Origin: Sorangium aterium
GTDB lineage: Bacteria; Myxococcota_A; Polyangia; Polyangiales; Polyangiaceae
NCBI RefSeq assembly: GCF_028368935.1
Contig: NZ_JAQNDK010000005.1
Location: forward strand, 1,116,001 to 1,180,000
Reading direction: 5' to 3'
Length of the DNA stretch: 64,000 bases
The notes under the pieces were generated by a model that was given only the letters and a program-made list of their open reading frames with translations, ran no database searches and was not told the origin of the DNA. This document shows positions 46,402 to 56,117 of this stretch, piece by piece. The position numbers and the translations under genes were made by a program. How positions within the stretch are numbered: position 1 is the stretch's first letter; every line of letters begins with the position of its first letter.

Positions 46402-47763
46402 ATGCGACACAACCTCCTTGCCAGTCTCGCGGCGCACGCGGCGCCGCTCTTCTTCTCCCTGTCGGCCCTGGCGGCGAGCTGCTCTCCCGGCCCGCCAGAG
46501 CCTCCGTTCGCCGACGGCGCCGGCGGGCACCCGACGACCGATGGCGCGGCTCAGGGCGGCACGCGCGGGTCGGGGACGGCAAGCGAGGCGGCGACCGGCG
46601 CTGGCGTTCCGGGAGACGCCGGCCCGGACGCCACGTCCGACGCGCCCGAGCATCCAGCCGACAGCGCCTGGAAAGCGGTGAGCTGGCTCGATGGGTGCCA
46701 GATCGACGTCGCCGACGAGCCGGAGAAGGCGCTGCCCCCGTTGCGCTGGGAGCCGTGCTCGGGGGGCGCTCCGGGGTGCACGTCCCTCGCCATCGACTGG
46801 GATCACGACGACTATCCGCGAACCGCGTCGCCGAGCGTGGTGCGCTGGAACGACGGCTACCGCGTCGGGTTGTACATCAGGCGCCTGGGGGAGCGACGAA
46901 CGGGCGTTTACGAGACCGACGGGAGACCGCTCGCCGCCTGGCGGCACAAGACCTGCATTCCGACAGTGCCCGCGGTGGGCCATGAACGGGTATGGCTCGG
47001 CGCGCAGAGGGTGAGCGTCGAGGCGCCCGCCTCGGCCTACCTCGTCTCCGCCTACGGCGACCTCGCCACCGTGAGCCAACCCATCCCGGTCGATATGCCG
47101 AGCCATGGTCTCGAGGCGAGCGACGACACCCTCGTCCTATCGGGTCTCGATGGCGGCACGATCACCATCTACGACAGGAACAGCAATCAGGCCGGGGTGT
47201 TCGGCCTGACAAAAGGCGGCGATGCGCCGTCGCTCGGTCAGATGTTTCCGGTCGGCGATAGCGCGGTCGGCGTGGCGTTCTTCGAGGTCAACACCCCGGA
47301 GGCGTGGATCTGGAACCGACAGACCCGTGCCGCCGAGCCGCTGCTCCGGGCGCCCTCTTCCCGGGTCATCGCCGACATCAAGAGCGACGGGCAGACGCTC
47401 GTGTGGCTGGAAGCGGGGCCGGCTTCGGACGGCGAGCTCTACGGGCCGTCCACCCTCTGGACCAGCCCTTTCGCGGCGGCGAGCGAGGCCCTCGTCCCGA
47501 AGAGCCGCCGGCCAGGTCCCCGCATCGGACACCGGATCTCGGCCGCCGGGGAAGGCTTCTACGCGGTCTATGCGATCGGCGAAAACTTGATCCATGTCTA
47601 TCGCCTGTCCGACGCCCTTCACTGGTCGTTCACGACGCCACCCGAGCTCTCCACCATCCTGGACATCGCTTACGTGGACGCCCGCGAGGTCTGGGTCTGG
47701 GTCCGGGGCGGGGTCGTGCGCCAGGCGATCTCGGAGCTCGGCCCGGGCGATCCCGCCCCCTGA
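46402..47763 (+). CDS. Propeller-like lipoprotein, unknown function
   Basis: A 453-residue lipoprotein (LAASC, Cys27) with a Gly/Asp/Ala-rich linker. A C-terminal ~360-residue region of short beta repeats follows (WLDGCQIDVADEPEK, LVLSGLDGGTITIYDR, TPEAWIWNRQTRAAEP, FYAVYAIGENLIHVYRL), suggesting a beta-propeller. It starts three bases after the protease stop, so the two are co-transcribed; it may be an anchor or inhibitor for the protease. No family named. Confidence 0.75.
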   Translation: MRHNLLASLAAHAAPLFFSLSALAASCSPGPPEPPFADGAGGHPTTDGAAQGGTRGSGTASEAATGAGVPGDAGPDATSDAPEHPADSAWKAVSWLDGCQIDVADEPEKALPPLRWEPCSGGAPGCTSLAIDWDHDDYPRTASPSVVRWNDGYRVGLYIRRLGERRTGVYETDGRPLAAWRHKTCIPTVPAVGHERVWLGAQRVSVEAPASAYLVSAYGDLATVSQPIPVDMPSHGLEASDDTLVLSGLDGGTITIYDRNSNQAGVFGLTKGGDAPSLGQMFPVGDSAVGVAFFEVNTPEAWIWNRQTRAAEPLLRAPSSRVIADIKSDGQTLVWLEAGPASDGELYGPSTLWTSPFAAASEALVPKSRRPGPRIGHRISAAGEGFYAVYAIGENLIHVYRLSDALHWSFTTPPELSTILDIAYVDAREVWVWVRGGVVRQAISELGPGDPAP

Positions 47764-47976
47764 GTCCAGCGCCTCCGCTGGTGCACACCGCAGTCGTCGA
47801 CGCGGCCACTGTGTAGGCAATTCGCCCATACACACGATGAAACACACGACGCGACATGCGGCTGGACACTCGACGAATGCGACACGGCCGCATCACGACG
47901 TCACCCTTGTTGGCTGCACAACAGGGAGCACACCAACGGCATTAGGAAGTTCTTGATTCCTCAAGGATAACCGTGC

Positions 47977-48000
47977 ACTCCTACACTGAGGAGTCCTTTT
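47977..48000 (+). terminator. Hairpin with T run before the cytochrome gene
   Basis: ACTCCT-ACACTG-AGGAGT (47977-47994) is followed by CCTTTT. This is a short intrinsic-terminator-like structure, only 29 bases before ATG 48029. It could end transcription from the upstream operon or act as an attenuator in the leader. A second small hairpin, CTTGA-TTCC-TCAAG, lies near 47952. Confidence 0.45.
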
Positions 48001-48028
48001 GCCAAAGCCCCCTGGCAAGGAGGTCGGT

Positions 48029-50803
48029 ATGCGCCCACATCGTGCACTGCGCTCCCAGAATCGCCTGCTCTTCACCGCCGCCACGCTCGTTTGCCTCGCT
48101 GTCGGACCCCCCGCGGAGGCGGCTCCGTCGTACACCCTCTTCGAGAGCGGTCAGGTCCGACCGCTCGCGCTCTCACCAAGTCGTAACCTGCTCTTCGCGG
48201 CCAATACACCCGACGGCCGCCTGGAGATCTTCTACGTCTCGTCGGGTGGTCTGACGCACATCTCTTCCGTGAGCGTGGGCCTCGAGCCCGTCGCCGTCGC
48301 GGCGCGCAACGACGGCGAGGTGTGGGTCGTCAATCACCTCTCCGATAGCGTCAGCGTCGTCGACGTCTCGTTCCCCTTGCGGCCGCGGGTCGTGCGCACG
48401 CTCCTCGTCGGGGACGAGCCGCGGGACATCGTCTTCGGTGGTCCCGGGCGTTCGCGCGCGTTCATCACCGCCGCCCACCGGGGCCAGAACGCGCCGTTCG
48501 ATCCGCAGCTGACGACGCCCGGGGTCGGCCGCGCCGACGTCTGGGTGTTCAACGCGAACGCCGTCGCGACCCAACCGTCGCTCGGGGGCACGCCCCTCAC
48601 GATCCTCTCCTTCTTCACCGACACGCCGCGGGCGCTCGCGGTCAGCCCGGACGGGGCCTCGGTGTACGCCGCCGGCTTCCACACCGGCAACCGCACGACC
48701 GCCGTGCACCGCGCGATCGTGGAGGACGAAGGCGGCATGCTGCCGCCGTTCACCAACCACCTCGGGGAGCCGCAGCTGACGACGTCGCTCATCGTCCAGC
48801 ACAACGGCGCCCACTGGGTCGACGCCGGGGGCAACCCCTGGGACGACTCGGTCATGTTCTCGCTGCCGGACAAGGACGTCTTCGTCATCGACGCCACGGC
48901 CAATCCCCCTGTCCAGCGGCCCGGCAGCGCCGGCTTCTTCACCGGCGTCGGGACCGTCCTCTACAACATGGTCGTCAACCCGGCGAACGGGAAGGTCTAC
49001 GTCTCCAACACCGAGGCGTTCAACCTCGATCGCTTCGAGGGCCCGGGCACCTTCGCGGGCACGAGCGTCCGGGGACACCTGCACGAGAGCCGGATCTCCG
49101 TGCTCGGCAGCGGCGGCTCGGTCCTGCCGCGGCACCTGAACAAGCACATCGATTACTCGACGTGCTGCGCTCCGGTGCCCAACGCCGAGAACGCGAAGAG
49201 CCTGGCCACGCCGGTCGACATGGCGGTGACGAGCGACGGATCGAAGCTCTACGTCGCCGCGTTCGGGTCGAGCAAGGTCGGGGTCTTCCAGACGGCCCAG
49301 ATCGAGAATGACACCTTCACGCCGAGCCTCGCGAGCCAGATCCAGGTCACCGGCGGCGGGCCGAGCGGGCTCGCGCTCGATCAGCCGCGCGGCCGGCTGT
49401 ACGTGCTCACGCGCTTCGACAACTCCATCTCGATCGTCAACACGGCCACGCACGCCGAGACGGCCCACATCGCCCTCCACAACCCCGAGCCGGAGAGCGT
49501 GGTCCGCGGGCGCAGGTTCCTCCATGACGCGAGCTTCTCGTCGGCCCACGGCGACTCGTCGTGCGCGAGCTGCCACGTCTTCGGCGACCTCGATAGCCTG
49601 GCATGGGACCTCGGCAACCCCGACGGGGAGACCGTGACGAACCCTGGGCCGTTCACGAACATCAACCCGCCGTTCCCCGCCGATACCTCGCTGAAGCCCA
49701 TGAAAGGGCCCATGACGACCCAGAGCCTGCGCGGCATGGCCAACCACGGGCCGATGCACTGGCGCGGCGACCGCACGGGCGGCAACGACGCGTCCACCGC
49801 GCAGCCGGACAGCGGGGCCTTCGACGAGCGCGCGGGGTTCAAGAAATTCCAGGGCGGCTTCACCAACCTGCTCGGCCGGCACGCGCCGATCCCCGACGAG
49901 GACATGGAGGCGTTCACGGACTTCATCCTCCAGCTCTCGTATCCGCCGAACCCGATCCGGAACCTCGACAACTCGCTGAACGCCGATCAACAGGCCGGGC
50001 GCGATCACTTCTTCCGCGAAGGCGGCGCAGGGACCTTCTCGTGCAATTCCTGCCATACCCTGGACCCGGACGGGAACGCCGGCACCAGCGATTTCCCTGG
50101 CTTCTTCGGGACGGACGGCGCGAGCATCGGCCAGGAGAACGGCCAGAGCTTCAAGATCCCGCACCTGCGGAACATGTACCAGAAGATCGGCATGTTCGGC
50201 ATGGCCCCGGTCCTGAGCCTCTTCCACCCGGGAGACAACGACTTCAAGGGTGACCAGATCCGCGGCTTCGGGTTCATGCACGACGGCGTGATGGACACGC
50301 TGTTCCGCTTCCACCAGGCGATCGGCTTCGAGCAGAGCGAGTTCTCGCCGAACGGCTTCCCGCCCGGCGCGCCCGGGGAGCTCCTCCGCGAGCAGGCCGT
50401 GGAGTTCATGCTGGCGTTCGACACGAACCTCGCCCCCATCGTCGGGCAGCAGGTCACGCTCGGCTCGCACAACGCCACGGCGGCCTGGCCGCGCATCGAC
50501 CTGCTGCGCCAGCGCGCCGAGGCCGGAGAGTGCGACCTCGTGGCGAAGCTCCCGTTCCTCCTCGAGGAGACAGGCCTGCTCTATATCGGAGGTGGCCAGT
50601 TCACCACGGCGCGCGCCGCGGCCCCGCCCTTGAGCGATCTCGTCCTGCGCTCGCTCGCCGCGCTCACCGGGCACCCGGTGACGTACACCTGCGTGCCGCC
50701 GGGCTCGGGCACGCGCGTCGGCATCGACCGCGACGGCGACGGGTTCCTCGACGGCGATGAGTGCGACGCGGGCACGGATCCCGCGGATCCGACGAGCCAC
50801 TGA
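48029..50803 (+). CDS. YVTN beta-propeller protein with di-heme cytochrome c domain
   Basis: A 924-residue periplasmic protein. The signal peptide ends AEA. The first ~480 residues are YVTN-type propeller repeats (LALSPSRNLLFAAN, LVGDEPRDIVFGG, MAVTSDGSKLYVAAFGSSKV). The C-terminal part has two c-heme sites, CASCH (512-516) and CNSCH (672-676), as in MauG/di-heme peroxidase-like proteins. It ends in a calcium-type RDGDGFLDGDECDAGTDP. ATG 48029 follows AAGGAGG. It is probably a periplasmic electron-transfer or oxidase protein; substrate unknown. Confidence 0.9.
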   Translation: MRPHRALRSQNRLLFTAATLVCLAVGPPAEAAPSYTLFESGQVRPLALSPSRNLLFAANTPDGRLEIFYVSSGGLTHISSVSVGLEPVAVAARNDGEVWVVNHLSDSVSVVDVSFPLRPRVVRTLLVGDEPRDIVFGGPGRSRAFITAAHRGQNAPFDPQLTTPGVGRADVWVFNANAVATQPSLGGTPLTILSFFTDTPRALAVSPDGASVYAAGFHTGNRTTAVHRAIVEDEGGMLPPFTNHLGEPQLTTSLIVQHNGAHWVDAGGNPWDDSVMFSLPDKDVFVIDATANPPVQRPGSAGFFTGVGTVLYNMVVNPANGKVYVSNTEAFNLDRFEGPGTFAGTSVRGHLHESRISVLGSGGSVLPRHLNKHIDYSTCCAPVPNAENAKSLATPVDMAVTSDGSKLYVAAFGSSKVGVFQTAQIENDTFTPSLASQIQVTGGGPSGLALDQPRGRLYVLTRFDNSISIVNTATHAETAHIALHNPEPESVVRGRRFLHDASFSSAHGDSSCASCHVFGDLDSLAWDLGNPDGETVTNPGPFTNINPPFPADTSLKPMKGPMTTQSLRGMANHGPMHWRGDRTGGNDASTAQPDSGAFDERAGFKKFQGGFTNLLGRHAPIPDEDMEAFTDFILQLSYPPNPIRNLDNSLNADQQAGRDHFFREGGAGTFSCNSCHTLDPDGNAGTSDFPGFFGTDGASIGQENGQSFKIPHLRNMYQKIGMFGMAPVLSLFHPGDNDFKGDQIRGFGFMHDGVMDTLFRFHQAIGFEQSEFSPNGFPPGAPGELLREQAVEFMLAFDTNLAPIVGQQVTLGSHNATAAWPRIDLLRQRAEAGECDLVAKLPFLLEETGLLYIGGGQFTTARAAAPPLSDLVLRSLAALTGHPVTYTCVPPGSGTRVGIDRDGDGFLDGDECDAGTDPADPTSH

Positions 50804-50826
50804 GTCGGCTGCGTCGAGCCAGCGAC

Positions 50827-50855
50827 GGCCGCACCGCGTGGAGCGCGGTGCGGCC
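50827..50855. terminator. 12-bp-stem hairpin between convergent genes
   Basis: GGCCGCACCGCG-TGGAG-CGCGGTGCGGCC is a perfect stem 24 bp after the cytochrome stop and 44 bp before the end of the converging STAS gene. It has no T run, so it may act as a bidirectional terminator or barrier. Confidence 0.55.
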
Positions 50856-50873
50856 GGCGCGGCGCCTCAGCCC

Positions 50874-50933
50874 GCTCCAGGCGGTGCGGCGCGGCGCTTC
50901 AGCGGCGCTCCAGGCGGTGCGGCGCGGCGCCTC
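50874..50933. repeat. 33-bp-period direct repeat at the 3' end of the STAS gene
   Basis: GCTCCAGGCGGTGCGGCGCG and the next few bases occur at 50874 and 50907, with one change. The second copy codes for the last residues of the PAS-STAS protein (minus strand) and the first lies just beyond its stop, suggesting duplication of the gene end. Confidence 0.7.
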
Positions 50934-52371
50934 CGCCGCGCCGGGCGCCCATGCACCAGCGCAGCGCCTCCTTCAGGCTGCGCAGCGTCTTGACCTGCGA
51001 GAGATCGAAGCCGAGGCCGACCATCGTCTGCGCGACCGGCGGGCGGATGCCGGTGACCACGCCCTTGCAGCCGAGCAGCGTCAACCCATTGATGATCTTG
51101 ATGAGGTGCTGCGCCGTCGTCGTGTCGACCGAATCGAGCCCGGTGAGGTCGAGGATCGCGAAGGCGGATTGTTTCTCCACCACGCTCGCGAGCAGCGACT
51201 CCATCACCATCGCCGCGCGATCCGCGTCGACAGAGCCGATCAAGGGGACGATGAGCACGTCCTGCCAGACCTCGATGATGGGGCTCGACAGCCGCGCGAT
51301 CGACTCCTGCTGATCCTGCGTCAACCGCAGCTGCTCCCGGAGCTGCTGCTCGACGCGGAGCTGCTGCGTGATGTCCTCGCAGATGGCGCCGACGCCGGTG
51401 GTCTCCCCGAGGACGTCTTTCTGGGGAACGAACCTGGTCCGCCAGATCCTGTCTCGCCGGACCTGCTCGACCTGCGCGATCTCCCCGGAGAGGGCCTGCT
51501 CGAAGGCCGCGCGAACATCCTCGGTGTCGCCGCACAGCTCGCGCATGTGCTTGCCCAGCTCGCCTCGCTCCGTACAACCGATCTGCGCGAGCGCTCCGCC
51601 CTGCGCGATCACGCAGCTGCCGGTCCTGTCGAACGCCAGGATGGCGATGGGCATGCTGTCGATGCAAGCGCGGAGCAGCTCCCCCTTCACCGCGAGCCTG
51701 ACATCGTCGGCCAGGTTGATGCCGAACGTCTGGACGCCCACGATCTCGCCGTCATCGTTCCGGCGGGGCGCGTAGTGCACGATCCAGTGCACGCCCCCGG
51801 CCACGGTGTCCGTGCGGACCGGCTCCCCCTCGAGGACGCGCTTGCACAGGCCCATGATATCCGCGTCCGCGCCGTAGAGATCAAACATGTTCATTCCGAC
51901 GAGCTGACCTCGTTTGAGCCCCATGCTCTCGAGCCCGTTGCCGTCGGAGACGTGGAGCGTGCCCGCCCGATCGCACCACCAGACGATCGCATCCATCGTC
52001 TGGAACACGTCGACGAGGATGCGCGCCTGAGCCTCCCACGCCCCGCGATCGGGCTTCACGGCAGCCCAGAGCGCCGTGTCGTCGGCGCGCCACAGCGTCC
52101 AGTGCAGCTGGACGATCTCCCCGCGGGCGCCCACGACGCGCGCCGCGGCGGAGACGCTGCCCGCGGCGGCGCGCGCGCCCGTGATCCGGGCGGACAGCTC
52201 TCCCCGATCGTCCTCGTGGACGCGCTCGAGGAGCCGCCCGGACGGGCCAACGCAGCTCTCCCAGGCCGCGTTGCAGGCGACCACCTCGCCGGCGCTGGAG
52301 AGCAACGCCAGCGGTGTGGGTGTGCCGTCAAGCAGTGTCTTACATGAGAGCGAAGCGAGCCTGTCGTCCAT
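50899..52371 (-). CDS. PAS-PAS-STAS regulator (RsbR-like)
   Basis: A 490-residue cytosolic protein with two or three PAS-like domains (about 10-110, 125-225, 240-350). A coiled segment (LRVEQQLREQLRLTQDQQES) and a C-terminal STAS domain with FAILDLTGLDSVDTTTAQHL follow. STAS-Thr residues are where stressosome proteins of the RsbR/RsbS kind are phosphorylated. ATG 52371 follows AAGGAC; the longer frame to 52431 is Arg/Ser-rich. It is convergent with the cytochrome gene and divergent from a GAF kinase gene. It probably senses redox or light through a PAS ligand and controls a partner-switching kinase elsewhere. Confidence 0.88.
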   Translation of the reverse strand: MDDRLASLSCKTLLDGTPTPLALLSSAGEVVACNAAWESCVGPSGRLLERVHEDDRGELSARITGARAAAGSVSAAARVVGARGEIVQLHWTLWRADDTALWAAVKPDRGAWEAQARILVDVFQTMDAIVWWCDRAGTLHVSDGNGLESMGLKRGQLVGMNMFDLYGADADIMGLCKRVLEGEPVRTDTVAGGVHWIVHYAPRRNDDGEIVGVQTFGINLADDVRLAVKGELLRACIDSMPIAILAFDRTGSCVIAQGGALAQIGCTERGELGKHMRELCGDTEDVRAAFEQALSGEIAQVEQVRRDRIWRTRFVPQKDVLGETTGVGAICEDITQQLRVEQQLREQLRLTQDQQESIARLSSPIIEVWQDVLIVPLIGSVDADRAAMVMESLLASVVEKQSAFAILDLTGLDSVDTTTAQHLIKIINGLTLLGCKGVVTGIRPPVAQTMVGLGFDLSQVKTLRSLKEALRWCMGARRGGGAAPHRLERR

Positions 52372-52943
52372 TGAGTCCTTGCAAGAGGCCAGAAGCGACG
52401 AACCTCGGCGCGCCAGCCTCACGCCTCTCACGGTAGGTGAACAAACGCGCTGTGAGCGCCGTCAGGGCACCGGGTGCGAAGAGGTGGGATGCTGCTCTGA
52501 TCCTCGGCGCTGGGGTCATCGAGCCTGGCACCATGGCGAACCGTAACCTGGTGATATCATCTGGGGGCGTCGAGGCGCCAGCCTCATCGCTAGCCGCGCC
52601 GCGGCGGATCGAGGCGCGCGCGACCCGGCCCGACGGCGAGGGCCCGCTGCCCCACCACATCGCCCCTCGGCGCTCGGCATGAAGCGATGGCCGACACCGG
52701 TTGTGGCGGAAGGTGGGTTCTGCTGTTTGTACGAGGACGCGAGCGGGCGCGGCGCTCGGAGACGCGCGTGATCCATCGAGAGGTCGGCCTCGGGCTCGCC
52801 GCCTGGAGAGCGGCCGCCGCTGCACGGCCGCCGAGCGCGAGGCGGGCGCGCGGGCGCTGGCGGCGACCCGCGCCGGGGAACGTCGTTTGACGCGTCGCGC
52901 TCGCCTTGTCGTGCGCGCCAGCGCGCGTTAGACATCGTACGGA
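52372..52943. other. 572-bp divergent intergenic region
   Basis: The region between the PAS-STAS gene and the GAF kinase gene. I see no extra gene, no inverted repeat over 10 bp and no promoter I would defend. It is GC-rich throughout. Confidence 0.5.
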
Positions 52944-54242
52944 ATGGAACCCGAGGGCCACGAGAGTTTCGCTGACTCGGACCCGAGTTTCCGACAACTC
53001 CATCCTTGCGGGCGCCTCATCAGCGCCGTGCAAGACCTCTCGCTGGCCCGCGACCTCCAGACGATCATGCAGATTGTCGATCGGGCCGCCCGCGACCTCA
53101 CGGGCGCCGACGGCGCGTCCTTCGTGCTCCGCGACGGTGACCTCTGTTACTATGCGCAGGAGGACTCGATCGCCCCCCTCTGGCAGGGGAGACGGTTTCC
53201 GATGTCGGCGTGCGTCAGCGGCTGGGTGATGCTGAATCGGAGGCCGGCGGTCATCGGCGACATCACGCGCGATCCTCGCGTCCCGATCGACGCCTATCGG
53301 CCGACCTACGTGCGGAGCATGGCGATGGTGCCGATCCGCGCGCGCGCTCCTCTCGGGGCGCTCGGGGTCTACTGGAGCTCCATACGAGAGATCGCGCAGA
53401 GCGAGGTGACGCTGCTCCAGGCGCTCGCCGGCAGCGCCGCCGTGGCCCTGGAGAACGTCGCGCTCCACGACGGCCTGGAGAAGGGCAAGGCGCGGGCGCG
53501 CGAGGTCGAGGCGGCGAACCGCGATCTCGCGGAGAGGCAACAGGCCCTGGAGGAGCTCCAGCGGCAGAGCGAGGCGCTGAGCGAGTTCCTCGCGCACGAT
53601 CTCAGGAGTCCCGCCGCCGGTATCATCCTCGCCGCGCAGGCACGCCTGAAGAAGCAGGATCTTCCGGAGCCGGAGCGGCGCCGATGGAATGCCGTCCTCA
53701 CCTCGGCCGAGGTCATCCAGCGCACCGCGCTGAACCTGCTCGACGTGGCGAGCCGCCAGCACGGGATGTTCGTCCTGCGGCTCACCGAGCTCGACCCTGC
53801 GTCGCTGTTCGAAGGTGTGGCCGAGATCCTGGAGCCGCTCGCGGCGTCGCGCGGGCAGCGCATCGAGCTTTGCCCCGCCATGCCGAGGTGCCTTCTCCGC
53901 GCCGATGAGGAGCTCGTGCGGCGCGTTCTGCTGAACCTCGTCGACAACGCGCTTCGCCACAGCCCGCCGCACGGCGCGGTGCGCCTCGAGGCGCGGTGGC
54001 TCGGCCCGGGCTGGGTCGAGCTCAACGTGTGCGACGAGGGCCTGGGGATCCCGGCCCACCTGCGCGACCGCATCTTCGACAAGTACGCGCGGCTCGCCGA
54101 CGGGGGCGCGATCACTTCGGCCGGCCGCGGCCTCGGGCTGACGTTCTGCCGGCTGGTCGTCGAGGCGCACGGCGGCAGGATCGACGTGACGGACAACGGG
54201 GGGCGGGGGAGCCGGTTCTGCGTTCAGCTGCCGGCAGGCTGA
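52944..54242 (+). CDS. GAF-domain histidine kinase
   Basis: A 432-residue cytosolic kinase. The GAF domain (about 27-175) precedes a charged coiled coil (EKGKARAREVEAANRDLAER). The HisKA domain follows with His218 in LAHDLRSP, then a HATPase with LVDNALRHS and GRGLGLTF. The GAF domain should sense a small molecule. It has no membrane segments. There is no adjacent response regulator, so it is an orphan kinase. Confidence 0.9.
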   Translation: MEPEGHESFADSDPSFRQLHPCGRLISAVQDLSLARDLQTIMQIVDRAARDLTGADGASFVLRDGDLCYYAQEDSIAPLWQGRRFPMSACVSGWVMLNRRPAVIGDITRDPRVPIDAYRPTYVRSMAMVPIRARAPLGALGVYWSSIREIAQSEVTLLQALAGSAAVALENVALHDGLEKGKARAREVEAANRDLAERQQALEELQRQSEALSEFLAHDLRSPAAGIILAAQARLKKQDLPEPERRRWNAVLTSAEVIQRTALNLLDVASRQHGMFVLRLTELDPASLFEGVAEILEPLAASRGQRIELCPAMPRCLLRADEELVRRVLLNLVDNALRHSPPHGAVRLEARWLGPGWVELNVCDEGLGIPAHLRDRIFDKYARLADGGAITSAGRGLGLTFCRLVVEAHGGRIDVTDNGGRGSRFCVQLPAG

Positions 54243-54565
54243 CAGAAGAGCATCGAGGGCGCTGAGAGCCGGTGTCGGGGATCGCTCCACGACGAGGAAG
54301 CGATGATGTCCCCGATGTCGCGTCGTGTGATCTATCGATATCGCACCTCTTCCCGGGCGGCCGAGCGAGAGGCGCACGCGCGCGGCGTTGAGTGCGCGCG
54401 CCTCTCGCTCGGCCGCCCGACGATGCGCTCTCGCGTCTTGCGATTCCGGAGGCGATCAGGTAGCGCAGGATCCACGGTGAGCTCTCACGCGGACTCCGTG
54501 CACATCGCGACGCGCCCGCCGCGGGCGCTCTCCCTCGTGCTCGCGCCGCCGCCGCGAGGTGCCCC
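54243..54565. other. 323-bp intergenic region with a 21-bp-arm inverted repeat
   Basis: The region between the orphan kinase and the antiporter, both plus strand. The main feature is the inverted repeat at 54355-54418. No gene is supported. Confidence 0.7.
54355..54418. repeat. Perfect 21-bp inverted repeat with a 22-base loop
   Basis: GGGCGGCCGAGCGAGAGGCG plus C (54355-54375) is exactly complementary to 54398-54418. Three further bases at 77-79 pair with 394-396, after one mismatch. It is far longer than a usual terminator stem and has no T run. It may stop transcription, form a cruciform or be a remnant of a mobile element. Confidence 0.85.
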
Positions 54566-56116
54566 GTGAGGGAGCGGCTCGAGAGCCTGCTCCTCGTCCT
54601 GGCCGTCGGCTCGGGCGTCGCGATCGGCGCGAAGCGCGTCGCGATTCCCTACAACGTCGCGCTCGTGCTCGTGGGGCTGCTGCTCGTCGTCGTCGACGTG
54701 CTCCCGAAGGCGCCGATGGACCCGGAGGTCATCCTCATCGCGTTCCTCCCGGTGCTCGTGTTCGAGGGCGCCCTGTTCGCCGACGCGGACAGCCTGAGGG
54801 GCGCGAGCCGGCCGATCCTCGCGCTCGCCGTGCCGGGCGTGCTCATCTCGCTGCTCGGCACCGCCGCGGTGGCGACGCAGCTGCTCGCGCTCCCGTTCGC
54901 CGCGGCGCTCCTCCTCGGCGCGCTGCTCTCGATCACCGACACCGTGAGCGTGCTGCTCGCCTTCCGCAGCGTCCGCGTGCCGCACCGGCTGGCGGCCATC
55001 ATGGAAGGCGAGAGCCTCTTCAACGACGGCACCGCGCTCGTGCTCGTGGTGCTCGCGTCGCAGGTCCTCGTGAGCGGCACCTTCGACGGCGCCGAGTCCT
55101 TCCGCGCCCTCGCCCTGGCCATGGCCGGCGGCGCGGCCGTCGGGGGCGCGCTCGGCGCCGTCGGCGCGTCCCTCCTCCGCCGCACGCCGGATCACCTGAC
55201 CGCGATCCTCGCCTCCATCGTGCTCGTCTTCGCCACGGCCCTGCTCGCCGAGCGGCTCCACGCCTCGCCGGTCATCGCCGTCGTGGTCCTCGGGGTGATC
55301 GTCGGCAAGGCCGCGCGCCGCATCCTCGAGCCCTCGCGCGTGCTCGCGCTCCAGGGCTTCTGGGAGACGAGCGGCTTCTGCCTCAACGTGGTGCTCTTCG
55401 AGCTCGTCGGCATGCAGATCCAGGCGGATATGCTCGTGCGCGAGGCGGCGTCCATCGGCCTCGCGCTGATCGCCCTGCATGGGGGCAGGGCGGTGGCCGT
55501 CTACGGCTGCTTCGGCGTGCTCCGGGCGCTCACGGGCGAGGTCGTGCCCTTCCGCTGGCAGCACGTGATGCTGGTCGGCAACATCAAGGGCGCGCTGTCG
55601 ATGGCGGCGGTCCTCAGCCTCCCGAGCAGCCTGCCCTACCGCGACCGCCTGATCACGATCGTCTTCGGCGTGACCTTCGTCACGCTGGTCGCGCAGGCGC
55701 TGCCGTTCGCGCGGCTGCTCAAGGTCCTGGGGGTCGCGATCCCGACGGCGGACAGCGTGCTCGACGCCGCGAAGGCTACGCTCATCGCGGCGCGGCGCGG
55801 CCAGTCCGAGCTCGACGATCTGCTCGCGGCGGGCCTCGTGTCCCGCAAGGAGCACGCCGAGCGCCGCGCCTCGTTCCAGCGGCAGGTCATCCAGGCGGAG
55901 GTGGCGCTCCAGACGCCGCAGGGCGAGGTGGTCCGCGACCACCTCACCGATCTCGCCCTCCTCTCGGCGCAGAAGGCGGCGGTGCTCGACGCGGCGAGGC
56001 GCGGCCTCATCGCCGCCGACACCGCGCACGCCCACGTGAACCGGATCGACAGGGCCATGGTGGAGCTCCCCGGCGGACACGCCGCGCACCCTCACGAGCA
56101 CGAAGGAGAGAGCTGA
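54566..56116 (+). CDS. CPA1-family cation/proton antiporter
   Basis: A 516-residue membrane protein with about twelve helices. Key stretches are FLPVLVFEGALFADAD, SITDTVSVLLAF and GESLFNDGTALVLVV, which carries the Asn-Asp ion site. The C-terminal ~150 residues are cytosolic helices and end in His-rich HAAHPHEHE. It exchanges Na+ or K+ for H+. GTG 54566 follows GAGGTGCCCC. The TrkA-like gene starts one base after the stop. Confidence 0.92.
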   Translation: MRERLESLLLVLAVGSGVAIGAKRVAIPYNVALVLVGLLLVVVDVLPKAPMDPEVILIAFLPVLVFEGALFADADSLRGASRPILALAVPGVLISLLGTAAVATQLLALPFAAALLLGALLSITDTVSVLLAFRSVRVPHRLAAIMEGESLFNDGTALVLVVLASQVLVSGTFDGAESFRALALAMAGGAAVGGALGAVGASLLRRTPDHLTAILASIVLVFATALLAERLHASPVIAVVVLGVIVGKAARRILEPSRVLALQGFWETSGFCLNVVLFELVGMQIQADMLVREAASIGLALIALHGGRAVAVYGCFGVLRALTGEVVPFRWQHVMLVGNIKGALSMAAVLSLPSSLPYRDRLITIVFGVTFVTLVAQALPFARLLKVLGVAIPTADSVLDAAKATLIAARRGQSELDDLLAAGLVSRKEHAERRASFQRQVIQAEVALQTPQGEVVRDHLTDLALLSAQKAAVLDAARRGLIAADTAHAHVNRIDRAMVELPGGHAAHPHEHEGES

Positions 56117-56117
56117 C

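Noticed and set aside
48173-50800. 875-codon minus-strand frame opposite the YVTN cytochrome
   Set aside because: Composition is Arg/Asp/Val-rich without domains, while the plus strand has signal peptide and heme motifs.
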